Shown here piece after piece: positions 26,756-35,100 of a DNA stretch of 64,000 nt. Source of the stretch: JAAFHB01 sp942493325. Lineage in GTDB: Bacteria > Bacteroidota > Bacteroidia > Bacteroidales > Prolixibacteraceae. The translations under genes were made by a program, and so were the position numbers. The DNA lies in assembly GCA_942493325.1 (NCBI GenBank), contig OW818689.1, positions 3,596,001 to 3,660,000 on the forward strand. The letters run 5' to 3'. The first letter of the stretch is position 1, and each line of letters begins with the position of its first letter. Below the pieces are notes generated by a model. That model had not been told where the DNA came from and ran no database searches. It was given only the letters and a program-made list of their open reading frames with translations.

Positions 26756-28345
26756 ATGAAAAACAAGTTATTATATATTTCCCTGTTATTGCTTTTGGGC
26801 ATAACAGCTTGTGACAAACAGAAATTCGAAGAATACTACGTTGATCCTTCAACAATAAATGAATCGACTATTGAAAAACAGTTTGCGGGGGCCTTGTCTA
26901 CCACATTTGAATGGACAATGTATCGTTACTGGAACTATTTTGTAGTGTTGCAAAATACTGCTTTACACTATACCCAGGTTGTCGGGTGGCAAAATTTTGA
27001 AAAGCAGTATGAACCGGGCGCTGCCGGTATTGGTGACAAATGGAGTTGGTATTATGGCTATTTGTCGCAATACAAGGAATTCCTGAAAGTTTATAATGCG
27101 ACTTCAACGGAAGAACAAACGGAAAAAAGAATATACCTGATTTTATCCAACATCTTCTTTTATGATCAAACACAACAGGTGGTAGATATTTGGGGTAATA
27201 TTCCATGGAGCGAAGCAGGCCTTTTAAGCACAAACGGTGGTGATTACCAGGCTTCATATGCCAAATATGACGACGCTGCAACGATCTACACCAAAATGCT
27301 GGACGATCTGAAAGCAATTGCTGATGAACTAAACTCAATTTCTGTTCCGGCTCCTGTTGCCGGCATTCTGAAAAACCAGGATTTTATTAATCACGGAGAT
27401 CTTACACTCTGGAAAAAGTATTGTAATTCATTGCGTTTGAGAATGCTGATGCGCGTATCAAAGGTTTCTGCATTTCAGTCAAGGGTTACCAGTGAGCTGG
27501 CTGCCATCACCGCTAATCCAGGATCTTATCCGCTTTGTTCTTCCAAGGACGATAATATTTTGATCGTGGTGCATGATTTGGGCACAAGTGTAACATCAGA
27601 TCTTTATGGTGGTATCATTGGCTGGGGCAATAACAATACTGCCAACAAAGGAATGATAGATCTGATGAAAACGAACTCTGATCCACGATTAAGAGCCATG
27701 TTCCAACCAAAACAAACTTTTGATCCAAACGATCCTCCAAATTATATGGGTTTGGATCCTACATTGTCATCATCAGAACAGGATGCGCTATTAAAACAAG
27801 ATATTATAGCACGGTATAACTTCTCAACACTTTGTAAAAATAAAAAGTTACCGGGGATTTTAATTTCTTCCGCATCGACCCAGTTAATGCTTGCAGACTA
27901 TTACCTGAATATTGCCAACAACGATGCCGCGGCCAAAACCGCTTACGAAACCGGAATTAAAAGTTCTATCGATTTTTATTTCTGGCTGAGGTCCATCAGC
28001 GATAACAATGAAATTGCTGTTGCTCCTTTAAATGAAACTGAAAAGACAGCTTATCTTGCAAGCGGCATCTCATGGACAGGAACTAATGCCCACAAGAATG
28101 AGATTATAGCGCACCAAAAATGGATCAATTACAGCATATTGCAACCACTGGAAGGGTGGGCGGAGCTGCGAAGAACCAACTTGCCGGCATTTACTTTCAG
28201 GCCGGATAACTCTTCACAAATTACAACTTTGCCGCCTTCCCGATGGTTCTATCCGGATAACGAAAGGATATACAACACTGAAAATTATAATGCAGTTAAA
28301 GAAAACGATAAAGTAACCGGAAAAATATTTTGGGACGTTGATTAA
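26756..28345 (+). CDS. SusD/RagB-type surface glycan-binding lipoprotein 1
   Basis: 529 residues with a lipoprotein signal (LLLLLGITAC, Cys19). It belongs to the SusD-like group 2 (nutrient-binding outer-membrane lipoprotein): helices with TPR-like character, KWISYSILQPLEG-like sequence and a C-terminal aromatic PPSRWFYPDNERIYN in the place of the usual RxxPxxE. It binds glycans at the cell surface above SusC1. The stop is followed by a terminator, so ROK1 may or may not be on the same transcript, but susC1-susD1 clearly are. Confidence 0.93.
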   Translation: MKNKLLYISLLLLLGITACDKQKFEEYYVDPSTINESTIEKQFAGALSTTFEWTMYRYWNYFVVLQNTALHYTQVVGWQNFEKQYEPGAAGIGDKWSWYYGYLSQYKEFLKVYNATSTEEQTEKRIYLILSNIFFYDQTQQVVDIWGNIPWSEAGLLSTNGGDYQASYAKYDDAATIYTKMLDDLKAIADELNSISVPAPVAGILKNQDFINHGDLTLWKKYCNSLRLRMLMRVSKVSAFQSRVTSELAAITANPGSYPLCSSKDDNILIVVHDLGTSVTSDLYGGIIGWGNNNTANKGMIDLMKTNSDPRLRAMFQPKQTFDPNDPPNYMGLDPTLSSSEQDALLKQDIIARYNFSTLCKNKKLPGILISSASTQLMLADYYLNIANNDAAAKTAYETGIKSSIDFYFWLRSISDNNEIAVAPLNETEKTAYLASGISWTGTNAHKNEIIAHQKWINYSILQPLEGWAELRRTNLPAFTFRPDNSSQITTLPPSRWFYPDNERIYNTENYNAVKENDKVTGKIFWDVD

Positions 28346-28370
28346 TAACAAATAATCATAATTCACTGTT

Positions 28371-28407
28371 AAATCCGCCCTTGAATCCTCAAAGGCGGAT
28401 TTTTTTA
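28371..28407 (+). terminator. Terminator after susD1
   Basis: AAATCCGCC (28371-28379) pairs with GGCGGATTT (28394-28402) followed by T residues, 26 bp beyond the susD1 stop. Confidence 0.85.
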
Positions 28408-28460
28408 TTCTTCAAACACCTGGTCAGATTTGCAAACAATTTTAAAAGTTAAAAACAATT

Positions 28461-28501
28461 AAATACTTTCTTAAATATTTAATTATCTTCGCCTACTTTT
28501 T
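28461..28501 (+). promoter_or_regulatory. Promoter-like region of ROK gene 2
   Basis: TATCTTCG (28494-28501) is one mismatch from TAnnTTTG. The preceding ttcttaaatatttaatta is nearly the same as in the ROK1 promoter, showing the regulatory region was duplicated along with the gene. No clean -33 box. Confidence 0.4.
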
Positions 28502-28541
28502 TACGATTGCTTATTAAGTTTCTTTATAATTAAATGAAGGT

Positions 28542-29786
28542 ATGCATCAAAATATTGCACCAGAGATCAAGAGTAATTCTGCTGCTGAACTGAATAAAAT
28601 CAGGCAGAAGAAAAAAATCCTCAGCCTGCTGCATATCAATGGATTAACTTCAGCCCCGGAACTCAGTAAGTTGCTTAAGATTAGTTTACCCACCTGCATT
28701 TTGCTATTGAATGACCTGATTTCGTCAGGTCATTTGAAAAATATCGGGGTTGGCGAATCTAGCGGGGGAAGGAAACCTAATCTTTACGGCCTGCATGAAG
28801 ATCGCTTCTACGTAATTTCCTGCGATTTTGCCCGTTACTCGGCGCAAATGGCCATTCTTGACTGCAACAATAAGTTTGTAACTCCGGTTGTTCAAATCGA
28901 TACGCACATTGACGATCCCCGACTGGTGGATAAATTGTTCGAGGGGGCTCAAAAGCTGATGGCTGATCACGACATTCCCGATGAAAAGGTGTATGGATTG
29001 GGCGTGGATATGCCGGGCCTGATCAATTCAAAAGCCGGGATTAATTACAGCATTAAAGATAAAAAGCGTCAGAACATCCGTCGTGACCTGAGACAACGGT
29101 TCAATAAGCAGGTCAATGTCGATAATGACGCCAGGATGCACGCCTACGGTGAGTTTAATTTTGGCGCGGCCAAAGAATACAAGGATGCCATTATCATCCA
29201 CTGGAGCTGGGGACTTGGGCTCGGGATTTTTGTGAACGGACAGCTTTTCAGCGGAAAAAATGGATTTGCTGGTGAATTCTCCCACATCCCGATGGTTGAA
29301 AACGGGGAGTTGTGCATTTGCGGAAAACGTGGATGCCTTGAAACCATTGCTTCATCCAACACTATCATGCGACGGGTAGCCCAGGGATTTGCCGGTAACG
29401 AAATTTCATCGCTTATCCATCATTTTAAAGATCAGCCTGAAAGTGTCACGCCACAGGATGTGATAAATTCTGCGCGAATGGGCGATGAATTCTGCATTAC
29501 GATCCTGAACGAAATTGGGATTGCCATGGGAAAAGGACTTTCATACATCATCCAGTTACTGAATCCGGAAGTGATCGTAATAAGCGGGCCGCTTTCAAAT
29601 GCCCGACAATATATTCTTTCACCTATACAGCAATCCTTAAACCGCTTTTGCCTTGAGAAGATTTCAGAGAGCACACCCATTATTGTTTCGGACATGGGTG
29701 ATCAGTCAGCCCTGCTGGGTACCTCCGAAATGATCTTTCAAAAGATCTTTACTGAAATGAATTTTGCAGACTTAAAAACAACTTGA
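28542..29786 (+). CDS. ROK-family transcriptional regulator 2
   Basis: 414 residues, a close paralogue of the protein at 21691-22947; most differences are conservative. The winged HTH (KKKILSLLHINGLTSAPELS...), the ROK domain, the zinc ligands in FSHIPMVENGELCICGKRGCLE and the altered phosphate loop SCDFARYSAQ are all shared. The recognition helix differs slightly (ISLPTCILLLNDLI against ISLPTGIVLLNDLI). It is the same distance class upstream of susC2 as ROK1 is of susC1, so the unit ROK-susC-susD seems duplicated. Each may respond to a different sugar or repress both modules. Confidence 0.92.
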   Translation: MHQNIAPEIKSNSAAELNKIRQKKKILSLLHINGLTSAPELSKLLKISLPTCILLLNDLISSGHLKNIGVGESSGGRKPNLYGLHEDRFYVISCDFARYSAQMAILDCNNKFVTPVVQIDTHIDDPRLVDKLFEGAQKLMADHDIPDEKVYGLGVDMPGLINSKAGINYSIKDKKRQNIRRDLRQRFNKQVNVDNDARMHAYGEFNFGAAKEYKDAIIIHWSWGLGLGIFVNGQLFSGKNGFAGEFSHIPMVENGELCICGKRGCLETIASSNTIMRRVAQGFAGNEISSLIHHFKDQPESVTPQDVINSARMGDEFCITILNEIGIAMGKGLSYIIQLLNPEVIVISGPLSNARQYILSPIQQSLNRFCLEKISESTPIIVSDMGDQSALLGTSEMIFQKIFTEMNFADLKTT

Positions 29787-29799
29787 TAAACAAAGATAT

Positions 29800-29848
29800 A
29801 CTTCGTAGAAATCCACAGATACGAAGTTGAATCGTAAATTCTCTGTGG
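29800..29848 (+). promoter_or_regulatory. Interleaved inverted repeats: candidate H-type pseudoknot or double operator
   Basis: Two perfect inverted repeats are interleaved. ACTTCGTA (29800-29807) pairs with TACGAAGT (29820-29827), and CCACAGA (29813-29819), in its loop, pairs with TCTGTGG (29842-29848). The order S1-S2-S1'-S2' with no base between S2 and S1' and a 14-nt A/T-rich third loop is that of an H-type RNA pseudoknot. It starts 14 bp after the ROK2 stop and ends 47 bp before the susC2 start. Alternatively the 28-bp palindrome is a DNA operator for a ROK dimer. Confidence 0.45.
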
Positions 29849-29852
29849 TATA

Positions 29853-29895
29853 ATCATCAATTTAAATTTTTAAGCTTAATTAAAATTTACAACTT
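29853..29895 (+). promoter_or_regulatory. Conserved AT-rich leader before susC2
   Basis: ATCATCAATTTAAATTT, then TAAGCTTAATTAAAATTT, matches the leaders of susC1 and susC3. See the entry at 23377-23418. Confidence 0.45.
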
Positions 29896-32800
29896 ATGCG
29901 AAAGATTTATTTATTAACGGTCATTCTCATTTCGCTGGCAGGGAGTGTAATGGCCCAGTATTCGGTATCGGGAACCGTCGTTTCCGAATCTGATGGACTC
30001 GGGATACCAGGGGTTACCGTGACCGAAAAAGGAACCACCACCGGTACCATTACCGATTTCGACGGGAAATATACCGTCAAGGTAACCTCCGAAAAATCAA
30101 TTCTTGTATTTTCATTTATGGGGATGAAATCAGTTTCAGAACCGGTTAACAGCCGCCAGGTTATTCATGTAAAGATGGCTTCCGAAAATATTGGTTTGGA
30201 TGAAGTTGTCGTTACAGCCCTTGGTATTAAGCGCGACAGGAAGGCGCTGGGTTATTCAATGAGTTCACTAAAAGCAGAAGATCTTATTAAAGCCGGAACG
30301 CCCATCAATCCGCTGGCTTCCCTTTATGGTAAAGCTGCCGGGGTAAGGGTTTCATCAACTGCCGGCGGTCCGTCGGCGGGAATGGTGATCAACATCCGTA
30401 ACAGTGTCTCTCTGAACGAAGGATCTAATACACGTCCGCTGATTGTTGTTGACGGAATTCCTATTTTTGATGAAAACACCTCATTGACAGCCAGCGACAG
30501 GCATGGCCGTGACCGTGGTACAGGTATTAATGACATTAATGCCGCCGACATTGCATCAATGGACATCCTGAAAGGTGCCAAGGCCGCGGTACTTTACGGT
30601 TCGGCCGGAGCAAACGGTGTTATCCTGATCACGACCAAAACCGGAGCAAAAAAGAAAGGTTTTGGAATTGAATCAAGCGTGAGCTATACCTGGGAAAATG
30701 TTGCCTATCTGCCCGAACTGCAAAATGAGTTTGGAACAGGTGGAAATGTTGCCTACACAAGTCGTGATCCTCAACTGGTAGATCAGGATGGATTTCTTTA
30801 TAAAATGGTAAATGGCACAAAAACCAAAACCTATTTTAATCAAAGCACCTCCAATTTTGGTCCTAAAATGGATGGTTCTGAAATGCTTTGGTGGAACGGA
30901 CAAATGTTGCCCTATTCTCCACAGCCAGACAACTACGAATCGTTGTTCCGGCAGGGACATTTGAGAACTGCAAATGTTGTGTTGTCAAATGCCAGTGACC
31001 TGGGAAGCTTCAGGGCTTCATATACGGCAAAAGACTATGATGGAATTCAGTTGAGATCAGGCCAGCAAAATCATAATTTTAGTTTTAACGCATCGGTTAA
31101 GATTTCTGACCGGATTAAACTTTCAACGGTAAGCAATTACTATTATACATTTAACCGTAATGCTCCCTATCACGTTGGAGAAATGGTCACCTACGGTATT
31201 CCGCGTGATGCGAAATCAGACATGTGGTCAGATCTGATCACTGACAATAATGATTACTGGTATTTCCGCGATAATGCACTTCGTCAGAATGCCGGCAATT
31301 TAACCACCATCAGCAGCGATTACCTCTGGAGTCAGACGCAGAATGACAATGATGAAACCAAACATCACTTTATTCAATCGGTCGACTTAAATGTTGAATT
31401 AACAAAATGGTTAAGCTTCAAGGTCCTCACCGGGTTCGACATGACCCGCAAGATGCTTGAGGTGAAGAAAAAAGTAATGAAACCTTTGGCTGAAAGTCCA
31501 TTCCAGGGTTACTACTCAGTAGGTGAACGCAATGTGTTAAATTTTTATACACAAGCCCATTTTAATATCGACACCAAAATCACTGATGCTTTACACCTTA
31601 CAGGTTTGGTCGGTGGTGTATATCGTAAAAACAGCGACAGGGGGCTGGAATCGATTACAGAAGACTTCCTGGTTGAAAACTGGTTTACATTGGGAAACAG
31701 TAGCCGCTCTATCAAATCTCAGGGTAATGGATACCGCGGTTCTGATGTCCTTTACAGCGTCCTGGGATCGGCACAGCTTGCATACAAAGAATTCTTATAC
31801 CTTGAAGTACAGGCCCGTAACGACTGGTCTTCTATTCTTCCCCCAAGCAACAACAACTATTTCTATCCGGGAGCAAGCCTTTCGTGGATCGCTTCGCAAT
31901 CATTGGCATTGCCTGATTTCATTAAGTTTGCCAAAGCCAGGTTATCATGGGCCGATGTAGGTCGTCCAGGACCCCGCTATTTTGGAAATATGTCTTACAA
32001 CATCAATTCATATGGTGGTATTCCTTATGCAAGTACCAACGGCGAAATTCCTCCTGTTGATTTTGCAAATGCAGATGGAAAAATGCCGGAAGAAAACCTG
32101 AAACCTGAACGAAAAAGGGAATTTGAATTTGGTGTCGAAATGAATTTCTTCACAAACAGCCGTTTGGGATTTGATTTCTCAATGTACAGGAGTAATTCAT
32201 ACAACGAAATCATTGCATTACAGGTGCCAGCCTCTTCAGGAGCAAGCAAGGTCAGAACGAATGCAGGAGATATTCAGCATACCGGATTTGAACTTCAGCT
32301 AAAAGGGAAACCCGTTTTAACGAAAAATTTCCAGTGGGAAACGATTTTAAATGTTTCAAGCGATAAAACAAAAATCAACAAACTTGCCAATGGCATTGAA
32401 ATTATTCCATTATGGGGTGTTACCGGTGCAAAAATTGAAGCCCGCGTAGGTGGCGAATATGGCGAGATTTATGTAAATCCTTATCGTACCAATGATCAGG
32501 GTGTGCGGATTGTCGGAACAAGCGGCTTGTATGAAACAGATAAAGATAAACTGAAACTGGTAGGTAAATCCGTTCCCGATTTTGCCGGTGGTTTCATGAA
32601 TAACATCTCTTTCAAGCGGTTTACATTAGGCGTTGAAACTGACTTCCAGTTTGGCGGAACGTTAATCTCTCAAACAAACATGTACCTCAAAGGTAACGGA
32701 TCAGGAAAAGAATCGTTGCAATATCGTGATGAAGCCCGTGGCGGATTTCCTTACTATGTGAATAAAGCCGGCAAATATATTTCAGTGGCTTCGCATACCA

Positions 32801-33207
32801 CGGCCGTTCCTGCAGATGCAAAATATAATTTCATCTTTCACGACGGAGTTATTCTTCCGGGAGTAAAAGCGGATGGAAGTGTCAATGACAAACTGATTTG
32901 CGCTGAAGAATACTATACCCGTACGTTCTGGAACGGTGACATGTCAGTCTCTGAAGACGCCATTTACAAGAGTGATTACATTTCATTGCGCCGGATCACT
33001 TTGTCCTATGCCATTCCGGATCAAATGACACGCAAATTAGGGATATATAACGCCCAGATTTCTGCGTTCGGTTCCAACCTGGCCTATATCTACAGGGCAC
33101 TTCCGAATGTTTCCCCCGAATCAACCATGGGAACAAATAGCTTTTCCGAACAGTCGGGTGCTTCTGCAGTTCGTATGTTTGGTGTTGAGTTAAAATTAGC
33201 ATTTTAA
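29896..33207 (+). CDS. SusC/RagA-type TonB-linked outer-membrane transporter 2
   Basis: 1103 residues with the same domain order as transporter 1: signal peptide (MRKIYLLTVILISLAGSVMA), carboxypeptidase-regulatory-like domain, TonB-box-like DEVVVTALGI, plug with PLIVVDGIPIFDENTS and MDILKGAKAAVLYGSAGANG, then barrel. The first ~100 residues are close to transporter 1, but the barrel differs widely, so the two probably carry different oligosaccharides. susD2 begins 12 bp downstream. Plug residues around 150-160 (TAGGPSAGMVINIRNS) lack the usual IRGxxS, reading IRNSVS. Confidence 0.95.
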   Translation: MRKIYLLTVILISLAGSVMAQYSVSGTVVSESDGLGIPGVTVTEKGTTTGTITDFDGKYTVKVTSEKSILVFSFMGMKSVSEPVNSRQVIHVKMASENIGLDEVVVTALGIKRDRKALGYSMSSLKAEDLIKAGTPINPLASLYGKAAGVRVSSTAGGPSAGMVINIRNSVSLNEGSNTRPLIVVDGIPIFDENTSLTASDRHGRDRGTGINDINAADIASMDILKGAKAAVLYGSAGANGVILITTKTGAKKKGFGIESSVSYTWENVAYLPELQNEFGTGGNVAYTSRDPQLVDQDGFLYKMVNGTKTKTYFNQSTSNFGPKMDGSEMLWWNGQMLPYSPQPDNYESLFRQGHLRTANVVLSNASDLGSFRASYTAKDYDGIQLRSGQQNHNFSFNASVKISDRIKLSTVSNYYYTFNRNAPYHVGEMVTYGIPRDAKSDMWSDLITDNNDYWYFRDNALRQNAGNLTTISSDYLWSQTQNDNDETKHHFIQSVDLNVELTKWLSFKVLTGFDMTRKMLEVKKKVMKPLAESPFQGYYSVGERNVLNFYTQAHFNIDTKITDALHLTGLVGGVYRKNSDRGLESITEDFLVENWFTLGNSSRSIKSQGNGYRGSDVLYSVLGSAQLAYKEFLYLEVQARNDWSSILPPSNNNYFYPGASLSWIASQSLALPDFIKFAKARLSWADVGRPGPRYFGNMSYNINSYGGIPYASTNGEIPPVDFANADGKMPEENLKPERKREFEFGVEMNFFTNSRLGFDFSMYRSNSYNEIIALQVPASSGASKVRTNAGDIQHTGFELQLKGKPVLTKNFQWETILNVSSDKTKINKLANGIEIIPLWGVTGAKIEARVGGEYGEIYVNPYRTNDQGVRIVGTSGLYETDKDKLKLVGKSVPDFAGGFMNNISFKRFTLGVETDFQFGGTLISQTNMYLKGNGSGKESLQYRDEARGGFPYYVNKAGKYISVASHTTAVPADAKYNFIFHDGVILPGVKADGSVNDKLICAEEYYTRTFWNGDMSVSEDAIYKSDYISLRRITLSYAIPDQMTRKLGIYNAQISAFGSNLAYIYRALPNVSPESTMGTNSFSEQSGASAVRMFGVELKLAF

Positions 33208-33219
33208 TAACTTACAGAT

Positions 33220-34935
33220 ATGAAGACTTTAATGAATAGAATAAAAAGAGTAATTGTACTCTCCCTGATTTTATCGGCAACATTGTTTACTTTGAATTCC
33301 TGCCAGGATAAATTGCAGGAAGAGTTTTATAACCCCGAGCAACAAACAAAAGCAAGTTTTGATATGCTCTTTACTGGTGTGCTGCAAACACCCGATTTGT
33401 TCCGCCAGGACTATGGTTCAAACTACCACGCTATCCGGTTTACCGGTCGTGTACTTGGATTAACTAGCTATCCGAGTGCAGCATGGAATGCCCGTGCAAC
33501 CGATTCATACCTTCACTGGAATGACTGGTCAGGTGCAACATTGCGGAATAATCTGTGGAATTTTGTTTATATCAATTCCAACAAGAATGTCCCGGTGATG
33601 AATCTCATGATCAATAATCTGCCTGAAAATGAGCGTCAGGACTATGAGGTTTACATCAAATGTGTAAACGTTTGTAAGGCATACATGTTCCAGCGTCTGA
33701 CCGATGCTTACGACGATATTCCGTTTACTGAGGCCGGTGGTGCTTACCAGGAAAAATACTGGGCCAAATACGATTCCCAGAAGGATATCTATTTCAGCCT
33801 GCTCGATGAATTAAAAGTATTGGCAAGCGACCTTAGCACTTACACACTGAATAGCTCTGCGGTTCATTTACGTTTTAAAACTGCAGATATTCTGAATAAC
33901 GGAGATCTGACCAAATGGGCTAAATTCGCAAACTCCATTCGTTTGCGCATGGCCATGCGTATTTCCGTTGTTGATCCCGCAAAATCCAAGGCCATTATCC
34001 AGGAAATCATTAACTCTCCTGCAGGATTAATCAAAGAGAATTCTGAAGAAGTCGGTATGGTAGAGAAAAACCTGGCCCAGGTCTGGGAAATATACTGGCC
34101 TCGTGCCCTGTATGACATGTGGTACCAGGCACACGCTCCACGTTCGATCATGAACGGAATCTTTGGTTACAGCACTACAGCTCCTGCAGAACAGATCGAT
34201 CCACGTACCTATGTTGTTTTCCAGCCCAGCGTACAAGGACGTTATGTAGCCTGCGAAAAATGGGGCGCAGACCAGGATCCTCAAATTGATATTGATTTCC
34301 CGGATCCCGATGATAATAAAAAAGTTAAAGCATGGGATTACGATGATAATCTTGACCCGATGTTCTCTTATTATAACAAGATGACATACTTTAACTTTGA
34401 TATGAAATTCCCGACTGTATCACCATCAGAAGTACACTTGCTGCTTGCTGAGGCAGGAGTTCGTTTTCCCGAATTGGGAATTGATCCTGCAACAGAATAC
34501 AAAAAGGCAATTTCAACCTCTATCGATTGGTATTATGCGGTGAATAACAGCAATAAATACAGCGAAACCACGCAGCCAAATATCATTAAGAATGTGATGC
34601 CCGGATCTCAATATCCAAAACCTGCGCAAACATTAATTGATGGCTTCTTAACTTACAAAACAGGACTGTTTGCCGCAAAAAACAACGGGGATAAGGTTAA
34701 AGAAATCTTTAATCAGAAATTTGCTCACCTGAACTATTTGAATCCAATGGAAATCTGGAGTGAAGCACGTCGTCTCCAGAAAGAATACGGTCTGTTGGCT
34801 CCAAAATCAACCGTAGTGAAATGGATGGAACGCTTTTATTATCCTGCTTCAGAAGCGCAAACAAATCCTGATAATTTTGCCAAAGTAGCCGGTAAAAATG
34901 ATGCCACTACACCTGTATGGTGGACTGGCCGTTAA
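33220..34935 (+). CDS. SusD/RagB-type surface glycan-binding lipoprotein 2
   Basis: 571 residues. A longer N-terminus (MKTLMNRIKRVIVLSLILSA) leads to a lipobox ending at Cys28 (TLNSC). SusD-like group 2 features are seen in FKTADILNNGDLTKWAKFAN and SIRLRMAMRISVV, a block recurring in susD1 and susD3 as NGDLxKWKKxxNxLRLRxxxR. The C-terminal YLNPMEIWSEARR is the family's conserved end helix. Surface lipoprotein working with transporter 2. Terminator follows. Confidence 0.93.
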   Translation: MKTLMNRIKRVIVLSLILSATLFTLNSCQDKLQEEFYNPEQQTKASFDMLFTGVLQTPDLFRQDYGSNYHAIRFTGRVLGLTSYPSAAWNARATDSYLHWNDWSGATLRNNLWNFVYINSNKNVPVMNLMINNLPENERQDYEVYIKCVNVCKAYMFQRLTDAYDDIPFTEAGGAYQEKYWAKYDSQKDIYFSLLDELKVLASDLSTYTLNSSAVHLRFKTADILNNGDLTKWAKFANSIRLRMAMRISVVDPAKSKAIIQEIINSPAGLIKENSEEVGMVEKNLAQVWEIYWPRALYDMWYQAHAPRSIMNGIFGYSTTAPAEQIDPRTYVVFQPSVQGRYVACEKWGADQDPQIDIDFPDPDDNKKVKAWDYDDNLDPMFSYYNKMTYFNFDMKFPTVSPSEVHLLLAEAGVRFPELGIDPATEYKKAISTSIDWYYAVNNSNKYSETTQPNIIKNVMPGSQYPKPAQTLIDGFLTYKTGLFAAKNNGDKVKEIFNQKFAHLNYLNPMEIWSEARRLQKEYGLLAPKSTVVKWMERFYYPASEAQTNPDNFAKVAGKNDATTPVWWTGR

Positions 34936-35005
34936 ATTAAGCTAATTTGCTGATGGTAGAAATGCCATTCTAATATTCAGTAAGTCAATACTGATAAAAT
35001 CTCAT

Positions 35006-35042
35006 GGAAACCGTCTTAATTTATTGGGACGGTTTCCTTTTT
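35006..35042 (+). terminator. Terminator after susD2
   Basis: GGAAACCGTC (35006-35015) pairs perfectly with GACGGTTTCC (35028-35037), then TTTTT. Confidence 0.92.
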
Positions 35043-35100
35043 GTGATGAAATTTGTAATTTAACAGACATTTAATGAACGATCAGCCTAAATTTATCACC

